From Desulfobacterales bacterium (lineage in GTDB: Bacteria; Desulfobacterota; Desulfobacteria; Desulfobacterales; RPRI01): a stretch of 14,327 bases of DNA. The position numbers and the translations under genes are program-made. The notes beneath the pieces were generated by a model. The model was given only the letters and a program-made list of their open reading frames with translations, did no database searches and was not told the DNA's origin. Each line of letters begins with the position of its first letter. The first letter of the stretch is position 1. This document shows, one piece after another, positions 6,189-14,221 of this stretch. Location of the stretch: NCBI GenBank assembly GCA_020052975.1, contig JAGVOC010000297.1:1-14327 (forward strand). The letters run 5' to 3'.

Positions 6189-6213
6189 GTCAAATGGAAT
6201 CAGAGGTGAGAAT

Positions 6214-6690
6214 ATGCCGAGGCCAATATTTTTGAATAAGGAAAAAGTTGAAATAAGGTTTTCGACTGATAATTTTAATCGGACAAAAGTTCTTTCTCCT
6301 ATGGAGTTGGATAGAAAACTTCGTCAGAAAAGATCCACCAAATATATCGAGGCGATGACAAAACTTGATTCAGGTGGACATGTTATGAACAAGGAAATTA
6401 TTCGCTCTCTGATAAATGTCATACGCGAGGAGTTGCCGGAGATAACTATAGAGCAACTTCCTATAGGCTTCATTGCCAAATGCTACCTCGAACCTCCCCA
6501 TGAAGTCCATTGTCTGTCCATGGATGGTGAGATCATAAAACACTATAAATCACATGAGTCCTTACCGCCGCTTCTCGAAAGAGCAAGAAGCCTGGCGATT
6601 CACGGGGGATATGCGTTTATCGAAGTCTATCATGACTGCTTGAGAGCAGTAAAAAATGATGGTAGCATTTCTGTAGTAAAGGAGGATTGA
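6214..6690 (+). CDS. Unknown 158-residue protein, first gene of the Ycf46-like operon
   Basis: I place the start at the ATG at 6214 because AGAGGTGAG (6202-6210) sits just upstream. A longer in-frame TTG at 6166 lies within the palindrome and has no ribosome-binding site. The 158-residue product is soluble. A basic N-terminal third (NRTKVLSPMELDRKLRQKRS) leads into helices and a C-terminal alpha/beta part with IGFIAKCYLEPPHEVHCLSMDG and GGYAFIEVYHDCLRAVKNDGS. I do not recognise the family. Its last codons overlap the AAGGAGG ribosome-binding site of the next gene, whose ATG comes 1 nt after the stop, so translation is likely coupled. A role as adaptor or regulator for the operon's membrane complex is inferred from position. 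Confidence 0.8.
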   Translation: MPRPIFLNKEKVEIRFSTDNFNRTKVLSPMELDRKLRQKRSTKYIEAMTKLDSGGHVMNKEIIRSLINVIREELPEITIEQLPIGFIAKCYLEPPHEVHCLSMDGEIIKHYKSHESLPPLLERARSLAIHGGYAFIEVYHDCLRAVKNDGSISVVKED

Positions 6691-6691
6691 T

Positions 6692-8395
6692 ATGCCGGAG
6701 ATAAGTATTGATCTTAGCCCAGTTATGCGCGCAGTGGATGTCGTTAATAATAATTTACGAATTGTAGCTAAAGAGGTTAGTAGCGTTCAGCATAATGTTG
6801 GTGTCGTTGACTCAAAAGTTGAGCGATTGGCTCAAGATTTTTATAGCTTTGTTCTAAAGGATTCAATGGACAAAGAGCTTCAAAGGTCTATGACCGACAT
6901 CATCAGGATTCGACAAGAAATTGAAAAGAAATTTGGCTATTATGACGAGGCAAGACGTAGAATAACCGGTATATTGCAGGCTGTGGATATCAGTGTCGTA
7001 AGGAAAGAAACAATAACGAGTTGCACGGAAGAACTGATGCTATCTGCACCACACTATTGGCTTGCTCCCTGCCTCATAGCATTGGCAGCATGGATAAATA
7101 ACAATCAGGATCTTGCGGATAAGGCAATAAAAGAAGCCTTGAGGAGAGACGATGAAAAGCCGTCTCTTCTCTTTGCACTCATTAGCCGTAGAGCCAACAG
7201 ATTCAATGCCAGTGAAATATGGCTTGAGCGGTACTTCAGCATGCAAGATCCGACAGCACTGGAAAGAAATATGATTGTTGTGATAGACGCATTTGCAAGT
7301 GGACTGTTTGGTGGGGATTCCCATGGTAATTGCTCCAGGCATATTAAGAAATGGATTACTGAACTGTCTGAGAAAGTTGGCTTTGCAGAAGAACAATATA
7401 AGCAATGGTCAGATGCGTTGTTATCCAGGATGCCTGGAGGAGGAGGTGTCCTGTATCCGTACTTAACTAAGTATAGTTCAACATGGGAGCAAATTAACAA
7501 ATCCCTTCTGGCTGCAAAACTTCATCAAGCAATTCTTGATTATTTTCAAAATGTCTTTTCCGGAACAATTTCACCATCACAAAATCTTGCCACAGCAGTT
7601 GACAACCTGTTGGACAAACTTGTTACTAATTTTGATGATGAAGAGCTATCATTGAGACAAGAAGAAAGACTTACAACCTTAATCATTGAAAAAAATGGGG
7701 ACCGTGACGAAGCACAACAGAAATTTGCTCTTGAGAAGGTATCTCTTACCGAATGCTTTAGTTTTACTCAACTTTTGACAAATGCAGCCATGTATTCTGA
7801 AACTTCCCACGCATCAAAAGCAACGCAGTGGTTTGCTATAGCGATGTCAAAAGACTGGATTATCAAAGCCTATGAAGATATTACAGCCAAGAACAGGTCA
7901 AAGGTACCTCTTGACATTAAGCTGAAAATAGAAGGCTGGGAAAATAGTACAAGGGATGGCTCAAATGAAGAGGAACTCCTCAAATCAATAAAGACCTATC
8001 TTAATAATAAACTCACTAAAGCTATCGAGAAAATCAAGTTGAACATAATGCACTGGTTTACACTTGTAGGCGGAATTGCCCTCATAATATTCGGAATAAT
8101 AAATCCCCCTATAAACATTTTAATGCTCGTAATAGGATTAGCAGGACTTGCATGGTTTGGAAAATCATACTCTGACCTCGACAAAAAACGCAAGCAGACA
8201 ATAGATGAGTTCAACAAACTTCAGGAACAATGCCAGAATATTCTTAAGGCAACACTCGCGGAAACTGTGGATGTGAGAAGGGAAATAGCAACCGAAGATT
8301 TAAAGTATGATAAAGTCATACAATTCCTTGAGGAAATAGCACCACAGCAATTTGTTTTTTCAAACTATAGTTCCCGGATGATAGCGGGTAAGTGA
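6692..8395 (+). CDS. Large helical protein with C-terminal membrane hairpin and coiled coils
   Basis: This is a 567-residue protein. The N-terminal 75 residues form a probable coiled coil (VVNNNLRIVAKEVSSVQHNV onward). A long alpha-helical middle region (about 80-440) includes segments such as WLAPCLIALAAWINNNQDLADKAIKEAL that resemble helical-hairpin repeats. Two adjacent membrane segments at about 455-470 and 474-489, joined by an NPP turn, form a re-entrant or hairpin anchor. A charged coiled coil follows (about 490-545). With both long domains on the same side of the hairpin, most of the protein should be cytosolic. GGDSHGNC and a PGGGG loop are visible, but I see no catalytic motif. It is the likely membrane scaffold of this operon. 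I do not recognise the family. Confidence 0.82.
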   Translation: MPEISIDLSPVMRAVDVVNNNLRIVAKEVSSVQHNVGVVDSKVERLAQDFYSFVLKDSMDKELQRSMTDIIRIRQEIEKKFGYYDEARRRITGILQAVDISVVRKETITSCTEELMLSAPHYWLAPCLIALAAWINNNQDLADKAIKEALRRDDEKPSLLFALISRRANRFNASEIWLERYFSMQDPTALERNMIVVIDAFASGLFGGDSHGNCSRHIKKWITELSEKVGFAEEQYKQWSDALLSRMPGGGGVLYPYLTKYSSTWEQINKSLLAAKLHQAILDYFQNVFSGTISPSQNLATAVDNLLDKLVTNFDDEELSLRQEERLTTLIIEKNGDRDEAQQKFALEKVSLTECFSFTQLLTNAAMYSETSHASKATQWFAIAMSKDWIIKAYEDITAKNRSKVPLDIKLKIEGWENSTRDGSNEEELLKSIKTYLNNKLTKAIEKIKLNIMHWFTLVGGIALIIFGIINPPINILMLVIGLAGLAWFGKSYSDLDKKRKQTIDEFNKLQEQCQNILKATLAETVDVRREIATEDLKYDKVIQFLEEIAPQQFVFSNYSSRMIAGK

Positions 8396-8411
8396 AGGAG
8401 GAGATATAACT

Positions 8412-8969
8412 ATGATGTTGTCGAAGCCTCTGTGGGTCAAGCATAAGTGTCCACAATGTGGAACAATGGTAAGCAAGGATGATACGGAATGTCCTGAGTG
8501 TAATCTAGAATTTTGGTCGTGTAACTCCTGTGGAGTAATAATCAGTGAGGATATGACAAAATGTCCAGAGTGTGGTGAAGAATTAGATGAGGAAGAAGAT
8601 ATTTCAGAAGTAGGCGAAGAGTTTGAAGGGGATTCTGCCGGAACATGGACTTGCTCAAAGTGTAATACCATGATAAAAGAAAGGGATATATTTTGCTATA
8701 ATTGTGGAGAGCCAAAGGAACAGATAGAGGAACCTGTGTCACAGGCAGCCTTAGGTAAAATAGTAGATGTGACCATGGGAGAGAAAAAGGGACAAATGAA
8801 GAATATTGTCCCTCAGCCGGTAGAAAAGTCCAGCTTTGACTTTTCTATTCCCACAGTGGAATCATCAAAGCAATCGGTTTATGATGCATCAATTTTTGCA
8901 TCACAGTTTCCAGAGTGGGAATTACTACCGCCAGCAATGCCCATAAGGAGGATAAAACGCAGCGTATGA
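8412..8969 (+). CDS. Triple zinc-ribbon protein
   Basis: The start follows a strong AAGGAGGAG about 8 nt upstream. The 185-residue protein has three zinc ribbons of identical geometry, CxxC-x10-CxxC: C13/C16/C27/C30, C37/C40/C51/C54 and C81/C84/C95/C98. An acidic linker (DEEEDISEVGEEFEG) separates the second and third. The tail (about 105-185) is low in cysteine and predicted to be largely disordered, ending in the basic PIRRIKRSV. Such rubredoxin-like double or triple ribbons usually act as protein-binding adaptors or bind nucleic acid. Here, beside an AAA+ ATPase, an adaptor is the better guess. Its TGA overlaps the next gene's ATG in an ATGA, so the two are translationally coupled. Confidence 0.85.
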   Translation: MMLSKPLWVKHKCPQCGTMVSKDDTECPECNLEFWSCNSCGVIISEDMTKCPECGEELDEEEDISEVGEEFEGDSAGTWTCSKCNTMIKERDIFCYNCGEPKEQIEEPVSQAALGKIVDVTMGEKKGQMKNIVPQPVEKSSFDFSIPTVESSKQSVYDASIFASQFPEWELLPPAMPIRRIKRSV

Positions 8970-9415
8970 CCATACCACAAAGTTATGCAGACTGGATGAA
9001 ATGTTTTGATGAGATAAAGCAAGGATTGAAGGATGAGGAGACAGTGGCTATTATGGAAAAAGGAACTTTGTCGTGGTCAAGCGGTGTTGCGGAGCGGTTC
9101 TCCACTCAGTTGTTTGAAGTAATTAATATTAGAATTGATGGTGCGTCCAAAAGGTTCCAGCGTAACATGGATATGTCAAGAGGAAATGAAACCGCTATAG
9201 TAACTGCACTAATGGGCATAAAGAGGGAGCTGAAATTCTTGAAAAGGTTGACTAATCTTTCCGCTATTCCTGAGGACAAAAGGACATACTTTTTTCAGCA
9301 GATAGTCAATTACGCCAAAAATGTCCAGCAGTCGCTTGAAAACAGTGCAAAAAACGATAGGAGCGGAAGACTGGGTAGTCTTATTAGAAACAATCGGGTT
9401 GATGCATTGGAATAA
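8966..9415 (+). CDS. Small helical protein, unknown, coupled to the zinc-ribbon gene
   Basis: I choose the ATG at 8966, which shares an ATGA with the upstream stop. AAGGAGGA (8945-8952) lies 13 nt upstream. A longer GTG start at 8915 would read through the zinc-ribbon coding sequence and is less likely. The 149-residue product begins MTIPQSYADWMKCFDEI and is almost wholly helical and charged, with ASKRFQRNMDM, a RELKFLKRL helix and a C-terminal basic stretch. There is no membrane segment or catalytic motif. Gene coupling suggests it is made in proportion to the zinc-ribbon protein and may bind it or the AAA+ ATPase that follows. I do not recognise the family. Confidence 0.78.
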   Translation: MTIPQSYADWMKCFDEIKQGLKDEETVAIMEKGTLSWSSGVAERFSTQLFEVINIRIDGASKRFQRNMDMSRGNETAIVTALMGIKRELKFLKRLTNLSAIPEDKRTYFFQQIVNYAKNVQQSLENSAKNDRSGRLGSLIRNNRVDALE

Positions 9416-9438
9416 ATAATCAGGAGGAAGAAAGCAAA

Positions 9439-11001
9439 ATGGCTGATGTTCAAAGTTGTGTAAAGATATTAGAGCGGTACTCAATTGCGAGAATACCGTT
9501 TATCAGTGTCAATACGAGCGAGCGGTCAAGGGTTCTGGAAATCGTAAAGCAGGTTGCTGATAATATCAGATTGCCCTTTTATGTACACACCTTATCAAAA
9601 GGTATGTATGATCTGTCAACCGGACGCACGGTGAATGAAGACCGCTCTGTTTCTGGTGCTCTTGATTTCATCAGTCAACAGGTTAGGCAAAGACAGAACC
9701 TCAGCTTTATTCTGGCAGAAGTTTCCGACATAGAGAATGACAGTTTAACAGCCCGTCAGTTCCTTGATGTCGTTATGCTCGCTGAAGAATGTGGTGCAAT
9801 TATTATCGTAATTACGACTAATCCTGTATGGAGTTCACTTCAGCGATTGGGAATGTCAGTTGCTCTCGATATGCCTTCCGAAGAAGAAATGTTTCAGATT
9901 ATCAAAGAGGCAATTGAGCCTTATCAAAGGGATATTTCTATTGAGTGGGACATAAACGATTACAAGGAGGCAGCTACCATTTTAACAGGAATCAGCCGTA
10001 TTGAGGCACAAAATGTAATTGCTTCGTTAATAGCAAACAGAACTATAAAGAAAGCTGATATGGTGGAATTAAGATACGCTAAAGACCGGATGTTTTCTAA
10101 TATCTCCGGTCTTGAAAGATTTGATATTACAGGAGAGGAATTAAACATTGGAGGACTTAGCGGACTAAAGTTATGGCTTAGTGAAAAACGCCGTCTTCTA
10201 TCAGCAGAAAAAAGAGAAAAGCTCAGGGAAAGGAAAATACCACCTCCGAGAGGTATTTTATTGGTTGGTGTTCCAGGCTGCGGTAAATCCCTGTCTGCAA
10301 AGGCTATTGCGGCAAGCTGGCAGATGCCTTTATACAGACTGGATTTTGCTACAGTTCAGGGGATGTATGTAGGACAAAGCGAGGGAAGGCTCAAAGAAGC
10401 ACTTTGTACTGCAGAGCATATTTCGCCGTGTGTTCTGTGGATTGACGAAATCGAAAAAGGACTGGCAGGTGCACAGGGTTCTGGTGACAGTGGTGTATCA
10501 GTAAGGATGGTGGGACAGTTTTTGTTCTGGCTTCAGGAATGTAGAAAACCGGTTTTTGTTGTTGCAACTTCAAATGATGTTTCAAAATTGCCCCCAGAGC
10601 TTTTAAGACGAGGTAGATTTGATGAATTGTTCTTTGTGGACCTTCCAACAAATGAAGAGCGTAAAGAAATAATAGGTCTTTACATCAAACGATTTCTTAG
10701 AACTGAAATTAGTAATAATCTAATGGAAGAATTAGTTGATTATTCTGAAGGATTCGCCGGTGCAGATTTGGAGTCAGCAGTTAAGGAAGTTGGATATAAT
10801 CTCATTGCAAATGAGAATTTGCAAATTTCTGACGACCTTCTTAAATCAAGTTTTCAGAATGTTGTGCCTTTATCAAAGGTAAATCCTGAAAAGATTGAGG
10901 AGATTCGCAATTGGGGAAGAGAACGGGCAATTCCGGCGTCAGGACAGCCTATCGGTGGAACGTCAGTGCCACACAAGTCACGCAGAATCGTCCTGGTGTG
11001 A
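9439..11001 (+). CDS. Ycf46-like AAA+ ATPase
   Basis: This is a 520-residue AAA+ protein starting after AGGAGGA (9422-9428). The N-terminal half (about 1-210) looks like a degenerate AAA domain: it has core strands (LSFILAEVSDIEN, IIIVITTNPVW) but no Walker A. The C-terminal AAA domain is complete, with Walker A GVPGCGKS (277-284), Walker B VLWIDEIEK (D336, E337), sensor-1 region VATSN (375-379), and LLRRGRFDE with arginine-finger candidates R390, R391 and R393. The inactive-plus-active layout, the GKSLSAKAIA sequence after the P-loop and the wording around APCVLWIDEI/FVVATSN/ELLRRGRFDE match the Ycf46 family of plastids and cyanobacteria. Ycf46 function is poorly understood. This is the motor of the operon, probably a hexamer that remodels a protein partner. 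The last 35 residues form a basic disordered tail. Confidence 0.9.
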   Translation: MADVQSCVKILERYSIARIPFISVNTSERSRVLEIVKQVADNIRLPFYVHTLSKGMYDLSTGRTVNEDRSVSGALDFISQQVRQRQNLSFILAEVSDIENDSLTARQFLDVVMLAEECGAIIIVITTNPVWSSLQRLGMSVALDMPSEEEMFQIIKEAIEPYQRDISIEWDINDYKEAATILTGISRIEAQNVIASLIANRTIKKADMVELRYAKDRMFSNISGLERFDITGEELNIGGLSGLKLWLSEKRRLLSAEKREKLRERKIPPPRGILLVGVPGCGKSLSAKAIAASWQMPLYRLDFATVQGMYVGQSEGRLKEALCTAEHISPCVLWIDEIEKGLAGAQGSGDSGVSVRMVGQFLFWLQECRKPVFVVATSNDVSKLPPELLRRGRFDELFFVDLPTNEERKEIIGLYIKRFLRTEISNNLMEELVDYSEGFAGADLESAVKEVGYNLIANENLQISDDLLKSSFQNVVPLSKVNPEKIEEIRNWGRERAIPASGQPIGGTSVPHKSRRIVLV

Positions 11002-11015
11002 GTTGAGGAGACGAG

Positions 11016-12026
11016 ATGACTATTTGTCCGAAATGCAACGCAATTTATAGTCAGGCAAAGAACTTTTGTGGAAAATGTGGTGTACCTCTCATAACAGGTA
11101 CAACCGTGCCCGTTGCCCAGGGTGTAATAACGCAAACGGCAGCTGATGAACCGACTGAAGAAATACCCTTAGTTATTCCAAAAAGCGATAAAACATCTAT
11201 CTTTGTTGGGATTATATTAACCGTTTTAATAACCGTAGGCGGCTACTTCGGATATGATTATTTTATCGTCAAAAGAGGCTTTATTGGAAAGATAGACAGT
11301 GCTCTTGCAGATGGAAGGTATTTTGCTCCTCCGGGTGATAATGTAGAAGAAATTTACAGGGCAAAAGAGGCTAACTCTCCTGATTCCAGAGAACTGAAAG
11401 AGGCTGCCAATAAAATTATGGTAAAGTTTGGTCAGGAGGGAGACACAGCATTTCAAAATTTTTATAATGAATCGGACGATACAGGCTGGGACAATGTCGT
11501 GAAAATATATGCCTTTCTGATTGAGATTATGCCGGAAGACAATGAGATCCTCGCACGGGCAGCATTTAGCAAGGCACACGAAATTATTCGAGGCAGAGGA
11601 GAAAGTAATTATAGCGAGGCATTGTCACTTTATCAGAAAGCACTCCAGTTAAAGCCGAATTGGGTTATTGCAATCAATGGTATCGCAAAGGGTTATGTCC
11701 GCAAGGATTCTCCTTATTACAATAAGAACAAAGCCATTAATTGGTATAATCGTGCCTGCGAGGCCGACCCCAACTTCCCGTGGGCATATACAAATATAGC
11801 AGCAATTTATTCAGAAGATCGCCAGTGGGAAATGGCGGAGCAATTCCTTCTGAATGCCCTGAATTTAAAAAGAAACCGTCCCTCTATTCTTGCAGATTTG
11901 GGCAATGTGTGTGAAAAACAGAACAAGAAACAGGAGGCGATAAATTATTATCAGGAGGCATTGAAGTATGAGGAGAACCCGGAGAAGATTGACTTGTTAC
12001 AGAAGAAGGTCAACGGTATCTCCTGA
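11016..12026 (+). CDS. Zinc ribbon, transmembrane helix and TPR protein
   Basis: TTGAGGAGAC (11003-11012) precedes the ATG at 11016. The 336-residue protein starts with a CxxC-x10-CxxC zinc ribbon (C4, C7, C18, C21), the same geometry as the three ribbons encoded earlier in the operon. A flexible linker leads to one membrane helix (about 61-82). The remainder is a globular region and then roughly four TPR-like repeats (about 195-330), including YSEALSLYQKALQLKPNW, KAINWYNRACEADPNFPW, EMAEQFLLNALNLK and EAINYYQEALKYEENP. With one membrane pass, the ribbon and the TPRs should lie on opposite sides of the membrane, so it could link an outside TPR receptor to the cytosolic AAA+ machine. The open frame continues 75 codons beyond its TGA. 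Confidence 0.88.
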   Translation: MTICPKCNAIYSQAKNFCGKCGVPLITGTTVPVAQGVITQTAADEPTEEIPLVIPKSDKTSIFVGIILTVLITVGGYFGYDYFIVKRGFIGKIDSALADGRYFAPPGDNVEEIYRAKEANSPDSRELKEAANKIMVKFGQEGDTAFQNFYNESDDTGWDNVVKIYAFLIEIMPEDNEILARAAFSKAHEIIRGRGESNYSEALSLYQKALQLKPNWVIAINGIAKGYVRKDSPYYNKNKAINWYNRACEADPNFPWAYTNIAAIYSEDRQWEMAEQFLLNALNLKRNRPSILADLGNVCEKQNKKQEAINYYQEALKYEENPEKIDLLQKKVNGIS

Positions 12027-12254
12027 TTAATTATTCACCTTAAACTTAAAGGTAAACGGCTGAAAGACGGTAGTGTAGAATTAGAGGAATATACAAACGG
12101 CAATCTTACGGCAAATTGCAAGCTCTATGGGAAACAAAATTGTCTTATTGGGAAGATGTTTAATGCAAACGGTAAGATATTTGATATGACAATTACATAT
12201 AACTTATCTACGAGTAGACAATGGCCACATGATGCCTCAAGACATTTATCATGA
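12027..12254 (+). pseudogene. Start-less MORN-like fragment in frame with the TPR gene
   Basis: Directly after the TGA of the TPR gene, the same frame stays open for 75 codons to a second TGA at 12252-12254. The peptide has alternating Asn-Gly turns (EYTNGNL, MFNANGKIF) with Tyr, Leu and Gly spacing like MORN/YwqK-type repeats. There is no ATG, GTG or TTG in its first half. Either a nonsense change removed a C-terminal domain from the TPR protein, or this is a separate gene that lost its start. Occasional TGA read-through is a weaker option, because other TGAs in the window end genes at well-formed gene boundaries. Confidence 0.4.
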
Positions 12255-12280
12255 ATTATTACAGTGCGTGAAATAGAATT

Positions 12281-13990
12281 ATGAAATATAGATATCTCAA
12301 TCAAAAGCAAGAGCAGAAACTCCGTTGGCTATTTTTGTTCAGCGGTGTTATATTACTGACTCTCATATCGGCTTACTTTTACATCCAATGCAGAGCCGTC
12401 TCATACGACATTGCCATAATCAACGCCGATATTCATGATGGAACTAAAGACGGGAAAGGATATAGAGGTGGGGTCGGTATTAAAGGTGATAAAATAGTAA
12501 AGATTTGGAAAGGTCGGTCATGGTTTATCAAGCCGCGAGCGGCACAGCTTATAGACGCTAAGGGTGCTGATTTGTCCCCTGGGTTCATCGACACCCATTC
12601 GCATGCCGACCTCAGCATCAGTAACAGCGGCAACGGCAAGGTCAGTGCCGATAATTTTGTAGGCCAGGGCATTACAACCGTAATTGTGGGGAACTGCGGT
12701 AGGTCACACTCCAACATCCCGGTTTTTGCGCGAAGTTTTAAAAATCGAAAAAGTAATATCAATATTGCGACGCTAATTGGCCTTAACGCAATCAGAAAAA
12801 AAGTTATGAACGAATCCATCGCCCCTGCAAACTTATCCGAGATCGCCAGAATGTGCGAGATGATTAAATCCGGTATGAAGGTTGGTGCATTAGGCGTAAG
12901 TACCGGCCTTGCCTACCCGCCTGGCATTTTCGCTTCAAAGGTTGAAATCGTTGCACAACTGAAAGTCGCAAAAGAGTTCGGTGGTATCCATGCTACCCAT
13001 ATGAGAAACGAAGGCGGAGAGATAAAAAAAGCGGTTGAGGAAGTTATAGATTATTCTCAATCTGCCGGTATTCCTTTACTGATTTCCCATTATAAAATCA
13101 CAGGATTGAAGAATTGCGGTCAATTTGATATGCTGAAAAAAATCATCAACCATGTCCGCTCCAAAGGTATGCAGATACATCTGGACTACTATCCCTATGA
13201 TGCCTCAAGTACAAACCTCAATATCTTTTTGCCGAAATGGTACTTGGCTTTAAACCAAAAGGGTAAATCCAAAGCAATTGCAACGCCGACAGGACGCAAA
13301 AAGATTAAGGTTGGAATTATAGAAGTGTTGAACCATGAAGGCTTCAGTGATTTTAAATTTGCGACAGTGTCTTATTATGCACCACATCGTGAGTGGCAAG
13401 GACACTCATTAGACATCATAGACAGGTTCCGCAGAAAGGCAACCGTTTCTACTCTTGATGGTCAACTGGATATTTTTGTAGAAATGGAAAGTCACGGCGG
13501 GGCACAAATGATATACCATAATATCTATCCTGATGTTATTGATCGTATACCGAAAGAGGAAGAAAACATGATTGGCACAGATAGTGCTATTCGTTATAAC
13601 AACTCTGAATCGATACCTCATCCAAGGGGATGGGGGACATTTCCTCGTTTTATAAGATATTTCGTGAGAGAAAAAAAACTACTCTCTATTGATGAAGCCG
13701 TTTATCGAATGGCAGGACTGCCGGCAAAAGTGTTTCACATAGACAACAGGGGGAAAATACAAAATAATTATTATGCAGACCTCGTCTTGTTTGATGTTAA
13801 AACTATTTCTGATATGGCTACCTATCAGGACCCACTTCTTCCTCCTGTTGGAATTAAATATGTGATAATCAATGGTACGGTTGTCATGGACAACACTGGC
13901 AATAGGAAGGTCAATAAAGGGAACGCTAACATTTTAGATGTTTATCCCGGGCAATTTGTCCAAAGAGGGAAGCGGGAGGTTTGTCAATAG
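12281..13990 (+). CDS. Membrane-anchored N-acyl-D-amino-acid deacylase (D-aminoacylase family)
   Basis: This is a 569-residue amidohydrolase. The start has only a weak ribosome-binding site, but residues 16-36 form a single hydrophobic anchor, which supports it. C37 lacks a proper lipobox. The catalytic domain should face outward. Family hallmarks are HSHAD (106-110), VGNCG with C139, GLAYPPG, THMRNEG, ISHYK, GTDS and HPRGWGTFPRFI. The metal ligands expected for D-aminoacylases are all present: H106, H108, C139, H240, H270 and D434. The family hydrolyses N-acyl-D-amino acids, and relatives act on D-glutamate or dipeptides, so the exact substrate is open. Bacteria use such enzymes in D-amino-acid and cell-wall peptide turnover. 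It has its own leader of over 250 nt and is not obviously part of the upstream operon. Confidence 0.9.
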   Translation: MKYRYLNQKQEQKLRWLFLFSGVILLTLISAYFYIQCRAVSYDIAIINADIHDGTKDGKGYRGGVGIKGDKIVKIWKGRSWFIKPRAAQLIDAKGADLSPGFIDTHSHADLSISNSGNGKVSADNFVGQGITTVIVGNCGRSHSNIPVFARSFKNRKSNINIATLIGLNAIRKKVMNESIAPANLSEIARMCEMIKSGMKVGALGVSTGLAYPPGIFASKVEIVAQLKVAKEFGGIHATHMRNEGGEIKKAVEEVIDYSQSAGIPLLISHYKITGLKNCGQFDMLKKIINHVRSKGMQIHLDYYPYDASSTNLNIFLPKWYLALNQKGKSKAIATPTGRKKIKVGIIEVLNHEGFSDFKFATVSYYAPHREWQGHSLDIIDRFRRKATVSTLDGQLDIFVEMESHGGAQMIYHNIYPDVIDRIPKEEENMIGTDSAIRYNNSESIPHPRGWGTFPRFIRYFVREKKLLSIDEAVYRMAGLPAKVFHIDNRGKIQNNYYADLVLFDVKTISDMATYQDPLLPPVGIKYVIINGTVVMDNTGNRKVNKGNANILDVYPGQFVQRGKREVCQ

Positions 13991-14126
13991 CCTTACAGGA
14001 CACAGTAAGTGGGTGCCGTCTGTTGCCTTCAGTCTGGATGGCAGGTATCTTGCATCAGGGAGTAGGGATGACACCATCAATCTTTGGGAGATACGATATG
14101 GTTTGAGATTTATTAAGAACCCCTGA
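13977..14126 (+). pseudogene. Single WD40-repeat fragment
   Basis: In a different frame from the deacylase and overlapping its last 14 bp, the sequence encodes one nearly complete WD40 repeat. It runs from SLTGHSKWVPSVAFSLDG (from 13989) through RYLASGSRDDTINLWEI (to about 14094), then a short tail and a TGA at 14124-14126. WD40 proteins need several repeats to close a propeller, so this is a remnant. The nearest start (ATG at 13938) lies inside the deacylase gene with no ribosome-binding site. It probably derives from a WD40-repeat gene cut by recombination at the deacylase 3' end. Confidence 0.7.
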
Positions 14127-14221
14127 CAATCCAGAAATAATTTATAGATAACAATTTTCAAAACAAGAGGTTATAAAGAATATCTCCTTTTTTACTCTTT
14201 TTTACACAATGGAGTTAGAAA

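Larger units (their letters stand above)
5837..6213. other. Boundary region between the two modules
   Basis: This stretch has no credible complete gene. In order it holds a small CAAAC-CAT-GTTTG hairpin near 5864, a degenerate CACAGAG repeat (5895-5943), an open frame without a start codon (5952-6188), a perfect 18-bp palindrome (6159-6176) and the ribosome-binding site AGAGGTGAG (6202-6210) of the next gene. The mix of repeat and gene debris suggests a recombination or insertion boundary, so modules 1 and 2 probably have separate histories. Confidence 0.6.

Noticed and set aside
7040..7500. Minus-strand open frames inside the 567-residue gene
   Set aside because: They lack ribosome-binding sites, are fully embedded in a convincing plus-strand gene and resemble shadow translations. 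The same applies to the other minus-strand frames.
12024..12026. TGA recoded as an amino acid
   Set aside because: TGA ends several other genes at positions where the next gene has a well-placed ribosome-binding site or ATGA overlap, so the standard bacterial code applies.
12037..12053. ACCTT...AAGGT inverted repeat after the TPR gene as a terminator
   Set aside because: Only five perfect base pairs at the ends, a mismatched centre and no T-tract.
12181..12213. TTGATA as a -35 box for the deacylase gene
   Set aside because: The sequences at 16-18 nt (CTTATC, TTATCT, TATCTA) match the -10 consensus poorly.
14165..14193. T-rich stretch after the WD40 fragment as an intrinsic terminator
   Set aside because: No GC-rich stem precedes the T-run. 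GAGG and CTCC do not pair properly.
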